From contig JBCDGZ010000036.1 in the NCBI GenBank assembly GCA_038750655.1, forward strand, positions 1 through 52,394: a stretch of 52,394 bases of DNA, read 5' to 3'. The notes beneath the pieces are model-generated. The model had not been told where the DNA came from, did not search any database, and saw only the letters and a list, made by a program, of their open reading frames with translations. Made by a program: the position numbers and the translations under genes. Numbering within the stretch: the stretch's first letter is position 1; each line of letters begins with the position of its first letter. The DNA is from JBCDGZ01 sp038750655 (GTDB taxonomy: Bacteria; Bacteroidota; Bacteroidia; Chitinophagales; Saprospiraceae). Shown piece after piece: positions 24,591 through 35,200 of the stretch.

Positions 24591-27500
24591 ATGTACAAAC
24601 ACCAAACAATCAACCGCAAAATCGGCCTCCTGCTCTTGCCAGTAATGATACTGCTGGCTTGTACTTCTTTACAGGCGCAAACGGACAATCTCTCCGTGGT
24701 GATCGACGCTGGTACTGTCACCTGTAATGGGGGCAATAACGGTGGTATCGCAGCTCAGCCTGATGGAGGATCGCCTCCTTATACCTATTTGTGGAATACC
24801 GGACAGACAGATCAGATACTGGCCGGGCTGACAGCGGGGACCTATACCGTTACCGTCACGGACCAATTGGGCACGACGGTTGCAGCTAGTGGTATTGTCA
24901 CGGAGCCTCCAGCCCTGGACCTTTTCATGAACGCCAACTTTGAAACCTGTGTCGGAAGCAGTGATGCAACCGCTACGGTACAAACCACCGGTGGAACTTT
25001 TCCCTACAGTTATTTATGGAGTGATGGACAAACGGACTTCACCGCCACCAATCTCTCTGCGGGCATCTACACCGTCACGGTGACCGATGCCCAAGGTTGT
25101 AGCGATGTGGGGACGGTCGAGGTAGAGCTGTCGCCCGAAGGCGTCTGGATTATGCTGAGTATGACGCCGGTGAGTTGTCCTGGAGGAAGCGACGGAACGG
25201 CCTACGTTGGCCCCATGACGGGGACGCCGCCTTATATGTATTTGTGGAGTAATGGCGATACGACAAATAATCCTGGTGGGTTAACTGCCGGTACTTATAC
25301 GGTAACCGTGACGGATCTCAACGGCTGTACGGCTGCTGATTCTATTGAGGTGACGCAGGCCAATGGAACGCCTTTGAACCTTGTCCTTACCGCTAACTTT
25401 GAAACTTGTATTGGAAGTAATGACGCGCAGGCGGTTGTAGAAACAACGGGGGGTACTTTTCCTTATACCTACCTTTGGAGTGATGGACAGACAACCTTCA
25501 CGGCCGTCAACCTTTCTGCTGGTACTTACACGGTAACTGTTACCGATGCCAACGGTTGTTCAGCTGTTGGTTCAATAGAAGTAGAAATATCGCCCGAAGG
25601 GGTTTGGATTATGGTCAGCTCGACGCCGGTGACTTGTAATGGAGGCAGCGATGGTACGGCCTATGTCAATCCTATGACGGGTACTGCACCGTATGATATT
25701 ATTTGGAGCAATGGCGATACGACGAATAACCCTGGCGGTTTGACTGCTGGTACTTATACCGTGACGGTGACAGATGCCAACGGCTGTTCGGCCGTTGATT
25801 CGGTTGCGGTTACGGAGCCTCCGGCCATCGGTATTGACCTGGTTGCTCAGGGCGCAGATTGCGGTCAGAATAATGGGAGTGTTACGGTAAATAATGTCTT
25901 TGGTGGAACGCCTGGCTACACCTATCTGTGGAGCAACGGCGAAACAACTGCTTCCATCAGCGGGCTGGCCGCAGGATCTTACACCCTCACTGTTACCGAT
26001 GCCAACGATTGTACTGCCGTACGCCCTGTCGAGATCACTGGCGCATCAGATATTGCTATTAATCTAATGGTGCAACCAGAGGAATGTGGTATGGGCAATG
26101 GAGCCATTACGATCACCAGTGTCAGCGGAGGGGTAGCCCCTTACAGCTTCTTGTGGAGCAATGGCGAGATGACCCAATCCATCAGTGGACTAACTGCCGG
26201 TATTTACGGAGTAACCGTTACCGATGCGAATAATTGTACTTTAGAGCGTAACGGAATTTTGGTGATGGACGACTGCCCACTGGGTTGTCAGGATGCCGTG
26301 ATTGCCAACGTTGTCGTCATCGAAGCCAATTGTAATGCTACCGATGGTTCGATCACGGTGAATATGGTTGGCGGCAATAGCAGCTATAACTACAACTGGG
26401 TGCCCAATGTCAGCACCACCAATATGGCCAGTAATCTGGCGGCTGGGACTTATATCGTAACGGCTATTGATATCAATGATGTGAATTGCTCCATCTCAGA
26501 TACCATCACTGTTGGTACAGTCGGTGGCCCGATGGCTACGCTGGTGCAAACGACGCCAGCCACTTGTAACGAAAAGAATGGAACAGCAACCTTCTCTCCT
26601 GCCACCCTAACTTATGTATGGAGCAGTGGAGAAGTTGGAAATAATGCGACGATGTTGATGGCAGGGTCTAATCAGGTCACCATTACCGACCCGGTTACCA
26701 ACTGCGCAACTGTCAGAGAAGTCATCATCGGTACGATTAATCCGCTGATGGTTAGAGATTCTATAGAACAACAACCCGACTGCGGACAGGCCAACGGTAT
26801 TGTCAGCATTCTCGTTAGTGGCGGAAGCACCAACTACGATTACCTGTGGAATGATGGAGATACCAACGCTAGGAGGACCGACCTGAGTGGCGGGACCTGG
26901 ACGGTCACTGTAACCGATAGAGGCCCAACGGGCTGCGTTCGCGAGCATACCTTTGTGCTGCTAGATGATGTCCCCGGCGCTGACCTTACCGTAGATGCTG
27001 TAGTGCAGACCAGCTGCCCCGGCGCGGCAGATGCCACCGTCAATATTTCCTACACCCTCTCTCCCGGCTTCGCCACTCCAGAGACGGTCATTATCAGAAA
27101 TACCAACGGCTCCGTGAGTACCAACGGCAGCCTGGCCCCTGGCAACTACTGCGTAGAAATTCGAGATGCCAACAACTGTGTAGCTGCACAAGCCTGCTTC
27201 GAAGTCATCGACGCTACTCAGATTGATCTTGATGTCGCGCTAGTCAATAAAACTTGTACCGAAGGCGGCAGCATTATCTTGACAACCATCGGCGGAGCCG
27301 GAGGCTACACCTACGATTGGGCCGACCTCCCCGGAACAGATAACCCACGGGATCGCACCGGATTAGACGTAGGCACTTACAGCGTTACCGTCACCGATGC
27401 CAACGGCTGCACCGCCTTTGCCAATGATCTGCCAATCGCCGATGATTGTACCGATTGCAACCCACCTATTATCGATAATGTAGTGGTCATCGAAGCTCAT

Positions 27501-30500
27501 TGTGAGGTCGACGATGGCAGCATTACTTTCAATATGGTTGGTGGACTGGCGGGCCTTACCTTCACCTGGGAGCCCAACGTCAGCACCTCTTCCGTAGCTA
27601 CTGGACTCGGAGCAGGTACCTACTTCGTTGCTATCAGCAGCGATGGCGGTAATGATCCGAATTGTACCATCAGAGATACGGTTACTGTTGGGACTGCCGA
27701 CGGACCAGAGGCGACCTTAGTACAAAAGACGCCTGCCACCTGTAACGAATCTAACGGAACAGCTACCTTCTCTCCCCTCAATTACGTCTATTCTTGGAGT
27801 AACGGAGAGACTGGCAATAACGCCACTATGCTGCCCGCGGGAAATAATCAAGTTACCATCACCGACACGGTAGCCAATTGCTCTACCGTCGAGGAAGTAT
27901 TTATTGAAACGGTCAATCCACTAGTCGTCAGAGATTCGATTGAGCAACACCCCGATTGTGGACAAGCCAATGGCATTGTCAGCATCCTGGTTAGCAACGG
28001 CAGTTTTGACTACGGCTATCTGTGGAATGATGGAGATACGACTGCTAGAAGAACTGATCTTCCCGCCGGAACCTACACGGTGACGGTAACCGATAGAGGC
28101 CCTACGGGCTGCACCAGAGTCCATACTTTTGTGCTCACCGATGACGTCCCCGGTGCGGATGTGACCGTAGATTCTATTGTGATCACCAGCTGTGCCGGCA
28201 TCAACGATGGCATGGTGAATTTCACCTACACCCTCTCTCCCGGCTTTGCCACCCCAGAGACGGTAGTCATTAGAGACATGACCGGCGCTGTTCAAGCCAA
28301 CGGTAGCCTCAGCCCCGGTACTTATTGCATCGAAATCCGCGATGCTAATGACTGCCTGGCGGGAGAAGCCTGCTTCGAGGTTCGCTATCCCGAGCAGATC
28401 GATGTTGATGTGGCCATTATTGAAGAAGAATGTGTAGACAAAGGATCAATTACCCTGGTAACTACTGGCGGAACAGGTCCTTACACTTACGATTGGGCCG
28501 ATATTGCCGGACCGATCAATATGCAAAATCGTACGGGCCTACTGTCGGGCACCTATGCTTTCACGGTCACCGATGCCAACGGCTGTACCGCCTTCGCCAG
28601 CGGACTGATTGTTGCCGACAGCTGTAACTGTACGCCTCCGGTTTTGGAAAGCGTTGTGGTGATTGAGTCGGAATGTGGCATGTCCAACGGCCGGGCAACC
28701 GTACTCGTTTCGGGGAATCCTAATGATTATTCCTACGAATGGACCCCCGACGTGAGTGCTTCCTTCCAGGCCTTCAGCCTCGCTGCTGGAACCTACTCTG
28801 TGCGAGTTGTTGACCTGAACGATGAGGAATGCTACTTGACAGAAACTTTCACCGTCGATAATGCCGACGGTCCTGATTCGCCTTTCTCAATGACTCCTGC
28901 GAATTGCGGCGCTGCTGACGGTAGCGTGAGCTTTGACTCCACCAGCTATGTCTACGAATGGAGTGATATGATGATGGGCAACCCACGTAGCGACTTGGCT
29001 GCGGGTACCTACTTTGTGACCATTACCGATCCTGCTGATACTACTTGTTTTGGGGTGGTCACCGTAGAAGTAGAAGAAAGTAATGACTTAGAGGCTACAG
29101 CCACTATCGATCGCCGTCCCGATTGTAACCAGTCGAACGGAGAGGTGACGATCACGCCCAACGGGGTGGGGCCTTATGAGTTTATCTGGTTGCATGATAA
29201 TACTAATGCTGCTACTCGGGATGATTTGAGTTCTGGAATATATCAGGTTAGAGTGGTGGATCATGGCAATAACGATTGTGAAACTTTGGTAGAATTTTTA
29301 CTCATCAACAGCGTTGCGGAGGCTACGATTAATATTGCGGTCAATCCAGTATCAACGACCTGTGTAGATAGTAACGATGGTAGAATAGACTTTGACTTTA
29401 TGCTTTCTCCGGGCTTTGTCGGACCCGCTAGTATTCGTATAGAAAATGCCGACGGTACTAATTTTGTCAATGGTTCCTTAGCCCCGGGCAACTACTGTGT
29501 GATCATCCGCGATGCCAACGGCTGTATTGCTGGTGGAGATTGCTTCCGCGTCTTGGCGCCGAGCCAGATTGATTTGGACCTTGCGGTCCGCCGCGCTGAA
29601 TGTGGCGTGCAAGGCAGTATCCTCGTCACCGACTTGGTTGGTGGCAATGGCGGCTACACCTTCGATTGGTCCGACCTGGGAGGCAGCGATGATCCGCAGG
29701 ACCGCCCCGCTCTCGACGCAGGCAACTATGGACTTACTGTGACCGATAGTAAAGGTTGTACCGTATCAGCGGCCATCATTATCGACCAAGGGCCTGACCT
29801 TGAATTGACTGGCCCCGGCGAGGTCGTCAGCTGCGATTCTACAGCGACCCTCACGGCCAGTAGTAATCAAACCAATACTACTTATGTCTGGCTAGATCTT
29901 ACAGGGGATACCCTTTCGCAGACCGATCAATTGACTACCGATTCCGCCGGAGTTTACTTCGTCGTTGCCAGCAGTGGCAATTGCCAAGAGGAGGAACGCG
30001 TTGTCCTGCGATTCAGCAATCCTACAATCAATATTGAAGGACCCTCGTTCATCTGTCAAGGTGTAGATGAGCAACTGGTTGCTATCAACAACACTGCTGG
30101 AGATACTTTGGACTATGTCTGGACGCCATCCAGTATCATCGCATCTGGCGCGGGTACAGACAGTGTGACCATCAATTCTTCTACCCCTGGTACGACGACT
30201 GTTTTTGTTGAAACGACTAATCAGTTTGGCTGTGTTGCGCAGGATTCTTTCACGGTCTCCATCATCGATACCACCGTTAATGCCGACCTGATTGTTACCC
30301 AGCAATGCGATCCTTTACTAGTTGAATTCTCTGTACCCGGAGTCAACCTGGACTTCTACCAGTGGAACTTCGGCGATCCTACTGATCCTAATGCAACAGC
30401 AACTGGTTCGCCAGTTACCTATACCTATCCGGACTCGGGCACCTACACCGTTATCTTAACGGTACCTGTTGATGCCGCGTGTCCTTTTGATACGATCCGC

Positions 30501-32063
30501 AAAGATGTTTTTGTCGCTCAAGAGCCGCTATTCGATCTCGACTTTGGTTTTGAATACGAGGAGTGCAGCGATGTAGCGATCATTAACTTTATTGATAGTA
30601 CAACACATCAGTTATCGACGGTTGACAGCTGGTCTTGGACCTTTAGTAATGATACCAGTTCTACGGATCAGAATCCGACCATCACGGTGACGGAAAGCCA
30701 GCAGCTGGAAGTCAAGCTAGTGGTGAAGACGGCAACGGGTTGTACCGATTCTATCACGCAAATCATCGACATTAATTTACTTGAAGTTGATCTACCGGAT
30801 ACGGTGTTTGCCTGTGTAGGTAGTGATGCTTCGTTGAACCCCAATCCAAATACCACTTACACTTATTTCTGGACGCCAGATACTGATTTAGATGATCGGA
30901 CTTCGCCAAATCCAACGGTGATGATGGCCAGTGCCAATCAACTCTACAATGTAGTCATTGCCGATAGTGCGGGCGTTTGTAGTATTGAAGACTCGGTACA
31001 GCTGATCGTGCGTTCGAGCTTAATGGACCTGCGCCTGACGGGCGATTCCATCGCTTGTAGTACGGATGATGTAGAGCTGATCGCTGTCAGTGGTAATGCC
31101 GTAACTTTTGATTGGGCTACAGATCCGAACTTTAATGATCTGTTTGGGGATAACGGTGATAGACAGATGGTGGAGCCTGGTGATCGCTTCCAGCCCTTGA
31201 CGTACTATGTCAGAGCGACTGATGCATTTGGTTGTTCGGCTACAGATAGTATGATGGTGACCAATTACGATCTTGATCTAGGTTTTGATGCACCAGAGTA
31301 TCTCTTCTGTGTTGGAGACATGACTCAGGTAGTTGTCAACTCGGGAGGACTTGCACCAAGCGTCAACGATTCTGTGGTTTACAGCTGGACGCCAGAAAAT
31401 ATTATTACTGACTTTACGATTCCAAATGCGCCGGAGGTCGCGCCGACAGAAACGACCATGCTGACGGTAAGTGCCCTTAATCGCTTTGGCTGTAGAGATA
31501 CGACGGAGGTAGAGTTGAGAGTGCTGGAAGTAGAAGCCGTCACCCTCTCTGCTGATCCAGATTCTTCTTGTGAGGCAGGATCAGAGATTCAACTCATCGC
31601 TACACCAGAGGTTAGTGGTTATTCCTACACTTGGTCAGCCTCTAGCGGAGAAAATGTAGACGCCGTTGCTGATCCGATTGTGCGTCCAGAAGAAGATACG
31701 GAATACATCGTAACAGTTGAAGAGCCAGAATTGGGTTGTTTTGTGAATCAGGGAATCACAATTACGGTGACCAACTTGCTTTGCGATGAGCCCTTCATTT
31801 TTGTGCCGAATGCCTTTACTCCGAACGGGGACGACCGGAACGATGTGCTGAAAGTCGAAGGCTTCAATATTGACGAATTGTATTTTGTGATTTACAATCG
31901 CTGGGGCGAAAAGGTCTTTGAAACGAAAGACAAATCTGTGGGTTGGGATGGTACCTTCAATGGTAAGAACCTAAGCTCCGATGTTTTTGGTTACTACCTA
32001 GAGGCTCTTTGTACTGGCGGAGAACGCTTCACCAAACAAGGCAATGTTAGTTTATTGAGATAA
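24591..32063 (+). CDS. SprB-repeat cell-surface adhesin with T9SS type B sorting domain
   Basis: About 2490 residues. The ATG at 24591 is preferred because it opens directly on a signal peptide (IGLLLLPVMILLACTSLQAQ); starts at 24513 and 24549 add polar residues. The body consists of SprB-type repeats with the recurring pattern C-x-G-x-x-G, YLWSNG, GLTAGTYTVTVTDANGC. An early pair of repeats is duplicated (starts at 24933 and 25392, 459 bp apart). A larger super-repeat of about 390 residues occurs three times from about 26250 to 29790. Ig-like and PKD domains (WNFGDP, about residues 1920-1973) follow. The C-terminus (FVPNAFTPNGDDRNDVLKV, YNRWGEKVFE, GWDGTFNG) is a CHU_C/gliding-associated type B domain. 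Its predicted export partner is the PorP/SprF-like protein upstream. A role in gliding or attachment is inferred from SprB. Confidence 0.95.
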   Translation: MYKHQTINRKIGLLLLPVMILLACTSLQAQTDNLSVVIDAGTVTCNGGNNGGIAAQPDGGSPPYTYLWNTGQTDQILAGLTAGTYTVTVTDQLGTTVAASGIVTEPPALDLFMNANFETCVGSSDATATVQTTGGTFPYSYLWSDGQTDFTATNLSAGIYTVTVTDAQGCSDVGTVEVELSPEGVWIMLSMTPVSCPGGSDGTAYVGPMTGTPPYMYLWSNGDTTNNPGGLTAGTYTVTVTDLNGCTAADSIEVTQANGTPLNLVLTANFETCIGSNDAQAVVETTGGTFPYTYLWSDGQTTFTAVNLSAGTYTVTVTDANGCSAVGSIEVEISPEGVWIMVSSTPVTCNGGSDGTAYVNPMTGTAPYDIIWSNGDTTNNPGGLTAGTYTVTVTDANGCSAVDSVAVTEPPAIGIDLVAQGADCGQNNGSVTVNNVFGGTPGYTYLWSNGETTASISGLAAGSYTLTVTDANDCTAVRPVEITGASDIAINLMVQPEECGMGNGAITITSVSGGVAPYSFLWSNGEMTQSISGLTAGIYGVTVTDANNCTLERNGILVMDDCPLGCQDAVIANVVVIEANCNATDGSITVNMVGGNSSYNYNWVPNVSTTNMASNLAAGTYIVTAIDINDVNCSISDTITVGTVGGPMATLVQTTPATCNEKNGTATFSPATLTYVWSSGEVGNNATMLMAGSNQVTITDPVTNCATVREVIIGTINPLMVRDSIEQQPDCGQANGIVSILVSGGSTNYDYLWNDGDTNARRTDLSGGTWTVTVTDRGPTGCVREHTFVLLDDVPGADLTVDAVVQTSCPGAADATVNISYTLSPGFATPETVIIRNTNGSVSTNGSLAPGNYCVEIRDANNCVAAQACFEVIDATQIDLDVALVNKTCTEGGSIILTTIGGAGGYTYDWADLPGTDNPRDRTGLDVGTYSVTVTDANGCTAFANDLPIADDCTDCNPPIIDNVVVIEAHCEVDDGSITFNMVGGLAGLTFTWEPNVSTSSVATGLGAGTYFVAISSDGGNDPNCTIRDTVTVGTADGPEATLVQKTPATCNESNGTATFSPLNYVYSWSNGETGNNATMLPAGNNQVTITDTVANCSTVEEVFIETVNPLVVRDSIEQHPDCGQANGIVSILVSNGSFDYGYLWNDGDTTARRTDLPAGTYTVTVTDRGPTGCTRVHTFVLTDDVPGADVTVDSIVITSCAGINDGMVNFTYTLSPGFATPETVVIRDMTGAVQANGSLSPGTYCIEIRDANDCLAGEACFEVRYPEQIDVDVAIIEEECVDKGSITLVTTGGTGPYTYDWADIAGPINMQNRTGLLSGTYAFTVTDANGCTAFASGLIVADSCNCTPPVLESVVVIESECGMSNGRATVLVSGNPNDYSYEWTPDVSASFQAFSLAAGTYSVRVVDLNDEECYLTETFTVDNADGPDSPFSMTPANCGAADGSVSFDSTSYVYEWSDMMMGNPRSDLAAGTYFVTITDPADTTCFGVVTVEVEESNDLEATATIDRRPDCNQSNGEVTITPNGVGPYEFIWLHDNTNAATRDDLSSGIYQVRVVDHGNNDCETLVEFLLINSVAEATINIAVNPVSTTCVDSNDGRIDFDFMLSPGFVGPASIRIENADGTNFVNGSLAPGNYCVIIRDANGCIAGGDCFRVLAPSQIDLDLAVRRAECGVQGSILVTDLVGGNGGYTFDWSDLGGSDDPQDRPALDAGNYGLTVTDSKGCTVSAAIIIDQGPDLELTGPGEVVSCDSTATLTASSNQTNTTYVWLDLTGDTLSQTDQLTTDSAGVYFVVASSGNCQEEERVVLRFSNPTINIEGPSFICQGVDEQLVAINNTAGDTLDYVWTPSSIIASGAGTDSVTINSSTPGTTTVFVETTNQFGCVAQDSFTVSIIDTTVNADLIVTQQCDPLLVEFSVPGVNLDFYQWNFGDPTDPNATATGSPVTYTYPDSGTYTVILTVPVDAACPFDTIRKDVFVAQEPLFDLDFGFEYEECSDVAIINFIDSTTHQLSTVDSWSWTFSNDTSSTDQNPTITVTESQQLEVKLVVKTATGCTDSITQIIDINLLEVDLPDTVFACVGSDASLNPNPNTTYTYFWTPDTDLDDRTSPNPTVMMASANQLYNVVIADSAGVCSIEDSVQLIVRSSLMDLRLTGDSIACSTDDVELIAVSGNAVTFDWATDPNFNDLFGDNGDRQMVEPGDRFQPLTYYVRATDAFGCSATDSMMVTNYDLDLGFDAPEYLFCVGDMTQVVVNSGGLAPSVNDSVVYSWTPENIITDFTIPNAPEVAPTETTMLTVSALNRFGCRDTTEVELRVLEVEAVTLSADPDSSCEAGSEIQLIATPEVSGYSYTWSASSGENVDAVADPIVRPEEDTEYIVTVEEPELGCFVNQGITITVTNLLCDEPFIFVPNAFTPNGDDRNDVLKVEGFNIDELYFVIYNRWGEKVFETKDKSVGWDGTFNGKNLSSDVFGYYLEALCTGGERFTKQGNVSLLR
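26250..29790 (+). repeat. Three tandem super-repeats of about 390 residues in the SprB-like adhesin
   Basis: Equivalent codons of the VVVIE segment fall at 26310, 27480 and 28653, giving periods of 1170 and 1173 bp. Each copy runs through C-N-x-x-x-G-TATFSP, DSIEQxPDCGQANGIVSILV, TLSPGFATPETVxIR and CxEIRDANxC motifs. Copy 3 is the most diverged. This is a segmental duplication above the level of single SprB repeats. Confidence 0.85.
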
Positions 32064-32156
32064 ATAAGTATCGCTTAAATAATTAATTATGCTGAATAAA
32101 AGCGGAAAGTTAATCTTTGGGCTTTACTAATCTAACGTATTTTCAAGAATTTAGGT

Positions 32157-32184
32157 AAAAAGGCATTCAATTTGAATGCCTTTT
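32157..32184 (+). terminator. Rho-independent terminator after the SprB-like adhesin gene
   Basis: Perfect 13-bp arms AAAAGGCATTCAA (32158-32170) and TTGAATGCCTTTT (32172-32184); the realistic stem is GGCATTC/GAATGCC with flanking A and T tracts, so it can act in both directions. It lies about 95 bp after the adhesin stop and just before the promoter of the next gene. Confidence 0.85.
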
Positions 32185-32218
32185 CTATTGTAAGACTAAA
32201 ACGACTGACCATCCTTTT

Positions 32219-32247
32219 TTTGATCATACGGAAAATATGTACCTTTG
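32219..32247 (+). promoter_or_regulatory. Bacteroidota-type promoter of the beta-helix gene
   Basis: A -33 TTTG (32219-32222) and a perfect -7 TACCTTTG (32240-32247, consensus TAnnTTTG) are separated by 17 bp. The start codon is 44 bp beyond. Together with the preceding terminator this indicates the beta-helix gene has its own transcript. Confidence 0.75.
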
Positions 32248-32291
32248 ATAAAGTGAATTATCGCGTTATTGTATGAGATAACTGCAATCCC

Positions 32292-35200
32292 ATGAATCGT
32301 ATTTATACACTGGCAGCCACTCTTCTGCTCTGCCTCTGCACCTTTCAACTCAACGCTCAGCGCATCTATGTCCGCTCGGGCGGAACCGGCAATGGTAGCT
32401 CCTGGGCCCAAGCCTCCGGAGATTTAAGCAGCGCCCTGGCGACCGCCATCCCAGGTACCGAAATTTGGGTCGCCGCTGGCACCTATTACCCTACCACCTG
32501 CTCCCCCTGCTCCAATAGCGACCAAAGAATCTACTTCGAAATACCCGATCAAGTAGCCATCTACGGTGGCTTCACCGGCACCGAAACGCAGCGCAATCAA
32601 CGCGATTGGACCGCCAATCGCTGCATCCTCAGCGGCGACATCGACCAAGACGGTACCCTCAGCAATAATGCCTTTACCATCCTCTATACCCACGATGTAA
32701 GCCCTACAACCCTCCTCGACGGCTTCACCATCCAACATGGCAACGCAGTCGATCTCAGCGCGCCCTACGGCGCTCCGCCCAACACCGGCGGCGGCTGGTA
32801 CAATGATGGTTCCCAGGCTACCAATATTTCCAACCCCACCATCCGCAACTGCACCTTCCGCTGGAATCACGCCGTCGGCTTCGGCGGTGGCATGTACAAC
32901 GATGGCTGCTTCACCGGCGAAGGCAATCCCCTTCTCGTCAACTGCACCTTCTGGCAGAACCAGGCCAACGAGGGCGGCGGCGGAATGTACAACAATGGCA
33001 GCTTCGACGGCGATTGTAGTCCGACTTATGTCAACTGCAATTTTCAAGATAACTTTTCCCAAAATTCCGGCGGTGGCCTTTTTAATAATGGCCTCAGCGG
33101 TAATAGTGGACCGATTATCAACAATTCCACTTTCAGCGAAAACCGAGTGGACCTCTATGGCGCTGGCATTTACAATCTAGGCAACGAAGGCAACTGTAGT
33201 CCCTGGCTAACCAACTGCACCTTCTTCAGCAATCAAGCCCTGGCGGCCGCCTGCATCTACAACATTGGCTCCGATCAGGGCAACAGCAGCCCCGTGATTA
33301 CCAATTGTACGTTCTATGGTAATCAGGCCGACGTTGGCGTCTGTGTGTACAACCAGGCGGTAGACTCCACGGGCAACGCCAATCCTATTGTCACCAATTC
33401 TATCTTTTGGGGCAATATCGCTAATAGCGGATTCGGCTATGTCTTCCAGAATGTCTACGGCGAGCCGACGATCAGCTATTCGCTGGTGCAGGTCGATAAT
33501 TGTACCGAGCTAAACACCGGCCTCAACGGCAGCGTCCAATGCGGCAGCAATATGATTTTCAATGACGATCCGATGCTGGTCGATCCGGCGAATAATGATT
33601 TCCACCTGAGCCTCAGCTCGCCGGGTATTGACCAAGGCGACAATATGGCCATCAATGCGACTGGGCTGACGGTTGATCTAGACAGCCTGCTGCGCATTAG
33701 TAATGGGCAGGTTGATCTGGGGGCTTATGAGTATGCGCAGGTCGCGTACGTGGCTCCGGTGATTAGTGGGCAGCCGCAGGCCCAGCGGGTTTGCGAAGGG
33801 ACGGCGCTTCAGTTTGAGGTGATGGTGGAGGGGAGTCGCCCTTTGAGCTATCAGTGGCAAAAAGATAATGTTGATATTCCGGGAGCGACGGATAGTATTT
33901 GGGTGATTAGTAGTGCAGTGGTTGCAGATGTTGGGGCGTATCGCTGTCGGGTGACGGGGGCGCAGCAGGAGGTGGTTTTCAGTGCGGGTGCAGCCCTGGA
34001 GGTGGATGCCTTTCTGGAAGTTGCCTTGAGCATTGAAGCAACGGATACTTCGATTTGTCGTGGGCAGATGGTCACCTTTCGAGCCCATGTGACCAATGCT
34101 GGGAGTAGCCCCATTTATCAGTGGCAGCTCAACGGGCAAGTGATTGGGAGCAATCAGGATAGCTTAAGTATTGATAGTCTGAAGAATGGCGATGAACTGA
34201 CCTGTATATTACAATCTTCTATTCCTTGTCCGGAGCAGGCAATGGTGCAGGCGGAGGCGATTACGGTAAGTGTACAAGATTATGCGGCACCGACCATTAG
34301 TATCACTACTACAGAGGCTAGGATTTGTGATGGAGAGCTGGTTACATTTAATGCCACTGCTACGGATGGTGGGAGTGATCCTATTTATACCTGGTTGATT
34401 GGCCTTAATCAGACTGGGGGGAATACCCCTAGTTTTAGCACAGATCAATTGCAGGATGGCGATGAAGTATGGTGTGTGCTCAACTCTTCGCTAGAGTGTC
34501 TCAATGTCAATCAGGTACCCTCTAATCGGATAGTGATGGAGGTGGATACCTTTGTTATGGCGACGGTAGACATCGTGGCGGATACTACCCAGCTTTGTGC
34601 TGGTGAAGCGGCTGCGGTGGAGGCCCTACCTACCAACGGGGGGACAAATCCCTACTATCGTTGGTACTTAAATGGGGCGCTGGCGAGCTTTGATCGGGCA
34701 ATATTTACTAGTGATCAATTGGTCGATGGAGAGGAGTTGTACTGCGAAATGCTTTCTTCAGAGAGCTGCGTTTTGGAGTCTACTGTGACTTCTGATACCC
34801 TTACTTTTTCGATCGATTCGCTGCTCGAAGTAAGCGTTCAGATTGAAATCCCCGATACCATGATCTGTCCGGGTGATACCATTACCTTCACCGCGATCGC
34901 TGCCAATGGTGGCGATTTCCCTGTCTTTCAGTGGCAACTCAATGGTCAAGTGGTCGGAGACAGCTCCGGGATTTTTATCACAGATACTTTGGAAGAAGGG
35001 GATCGTATTCAATGCCTGCTTAGCTCCTCTTTGTCGTGTGTCGTTGAGGATTCAGTGGCCTCTAATGCGATCAATATTTCGATGGATAACTGTATGGTTG
35101 CGACAGATGATATTAACCTAAATGTTCATCTGAAACTGTTCCCCAATCCATCCAAAGGGCAGTTTACCCTCTCAACACAAGGGCTACACGGGGAGTTTGA

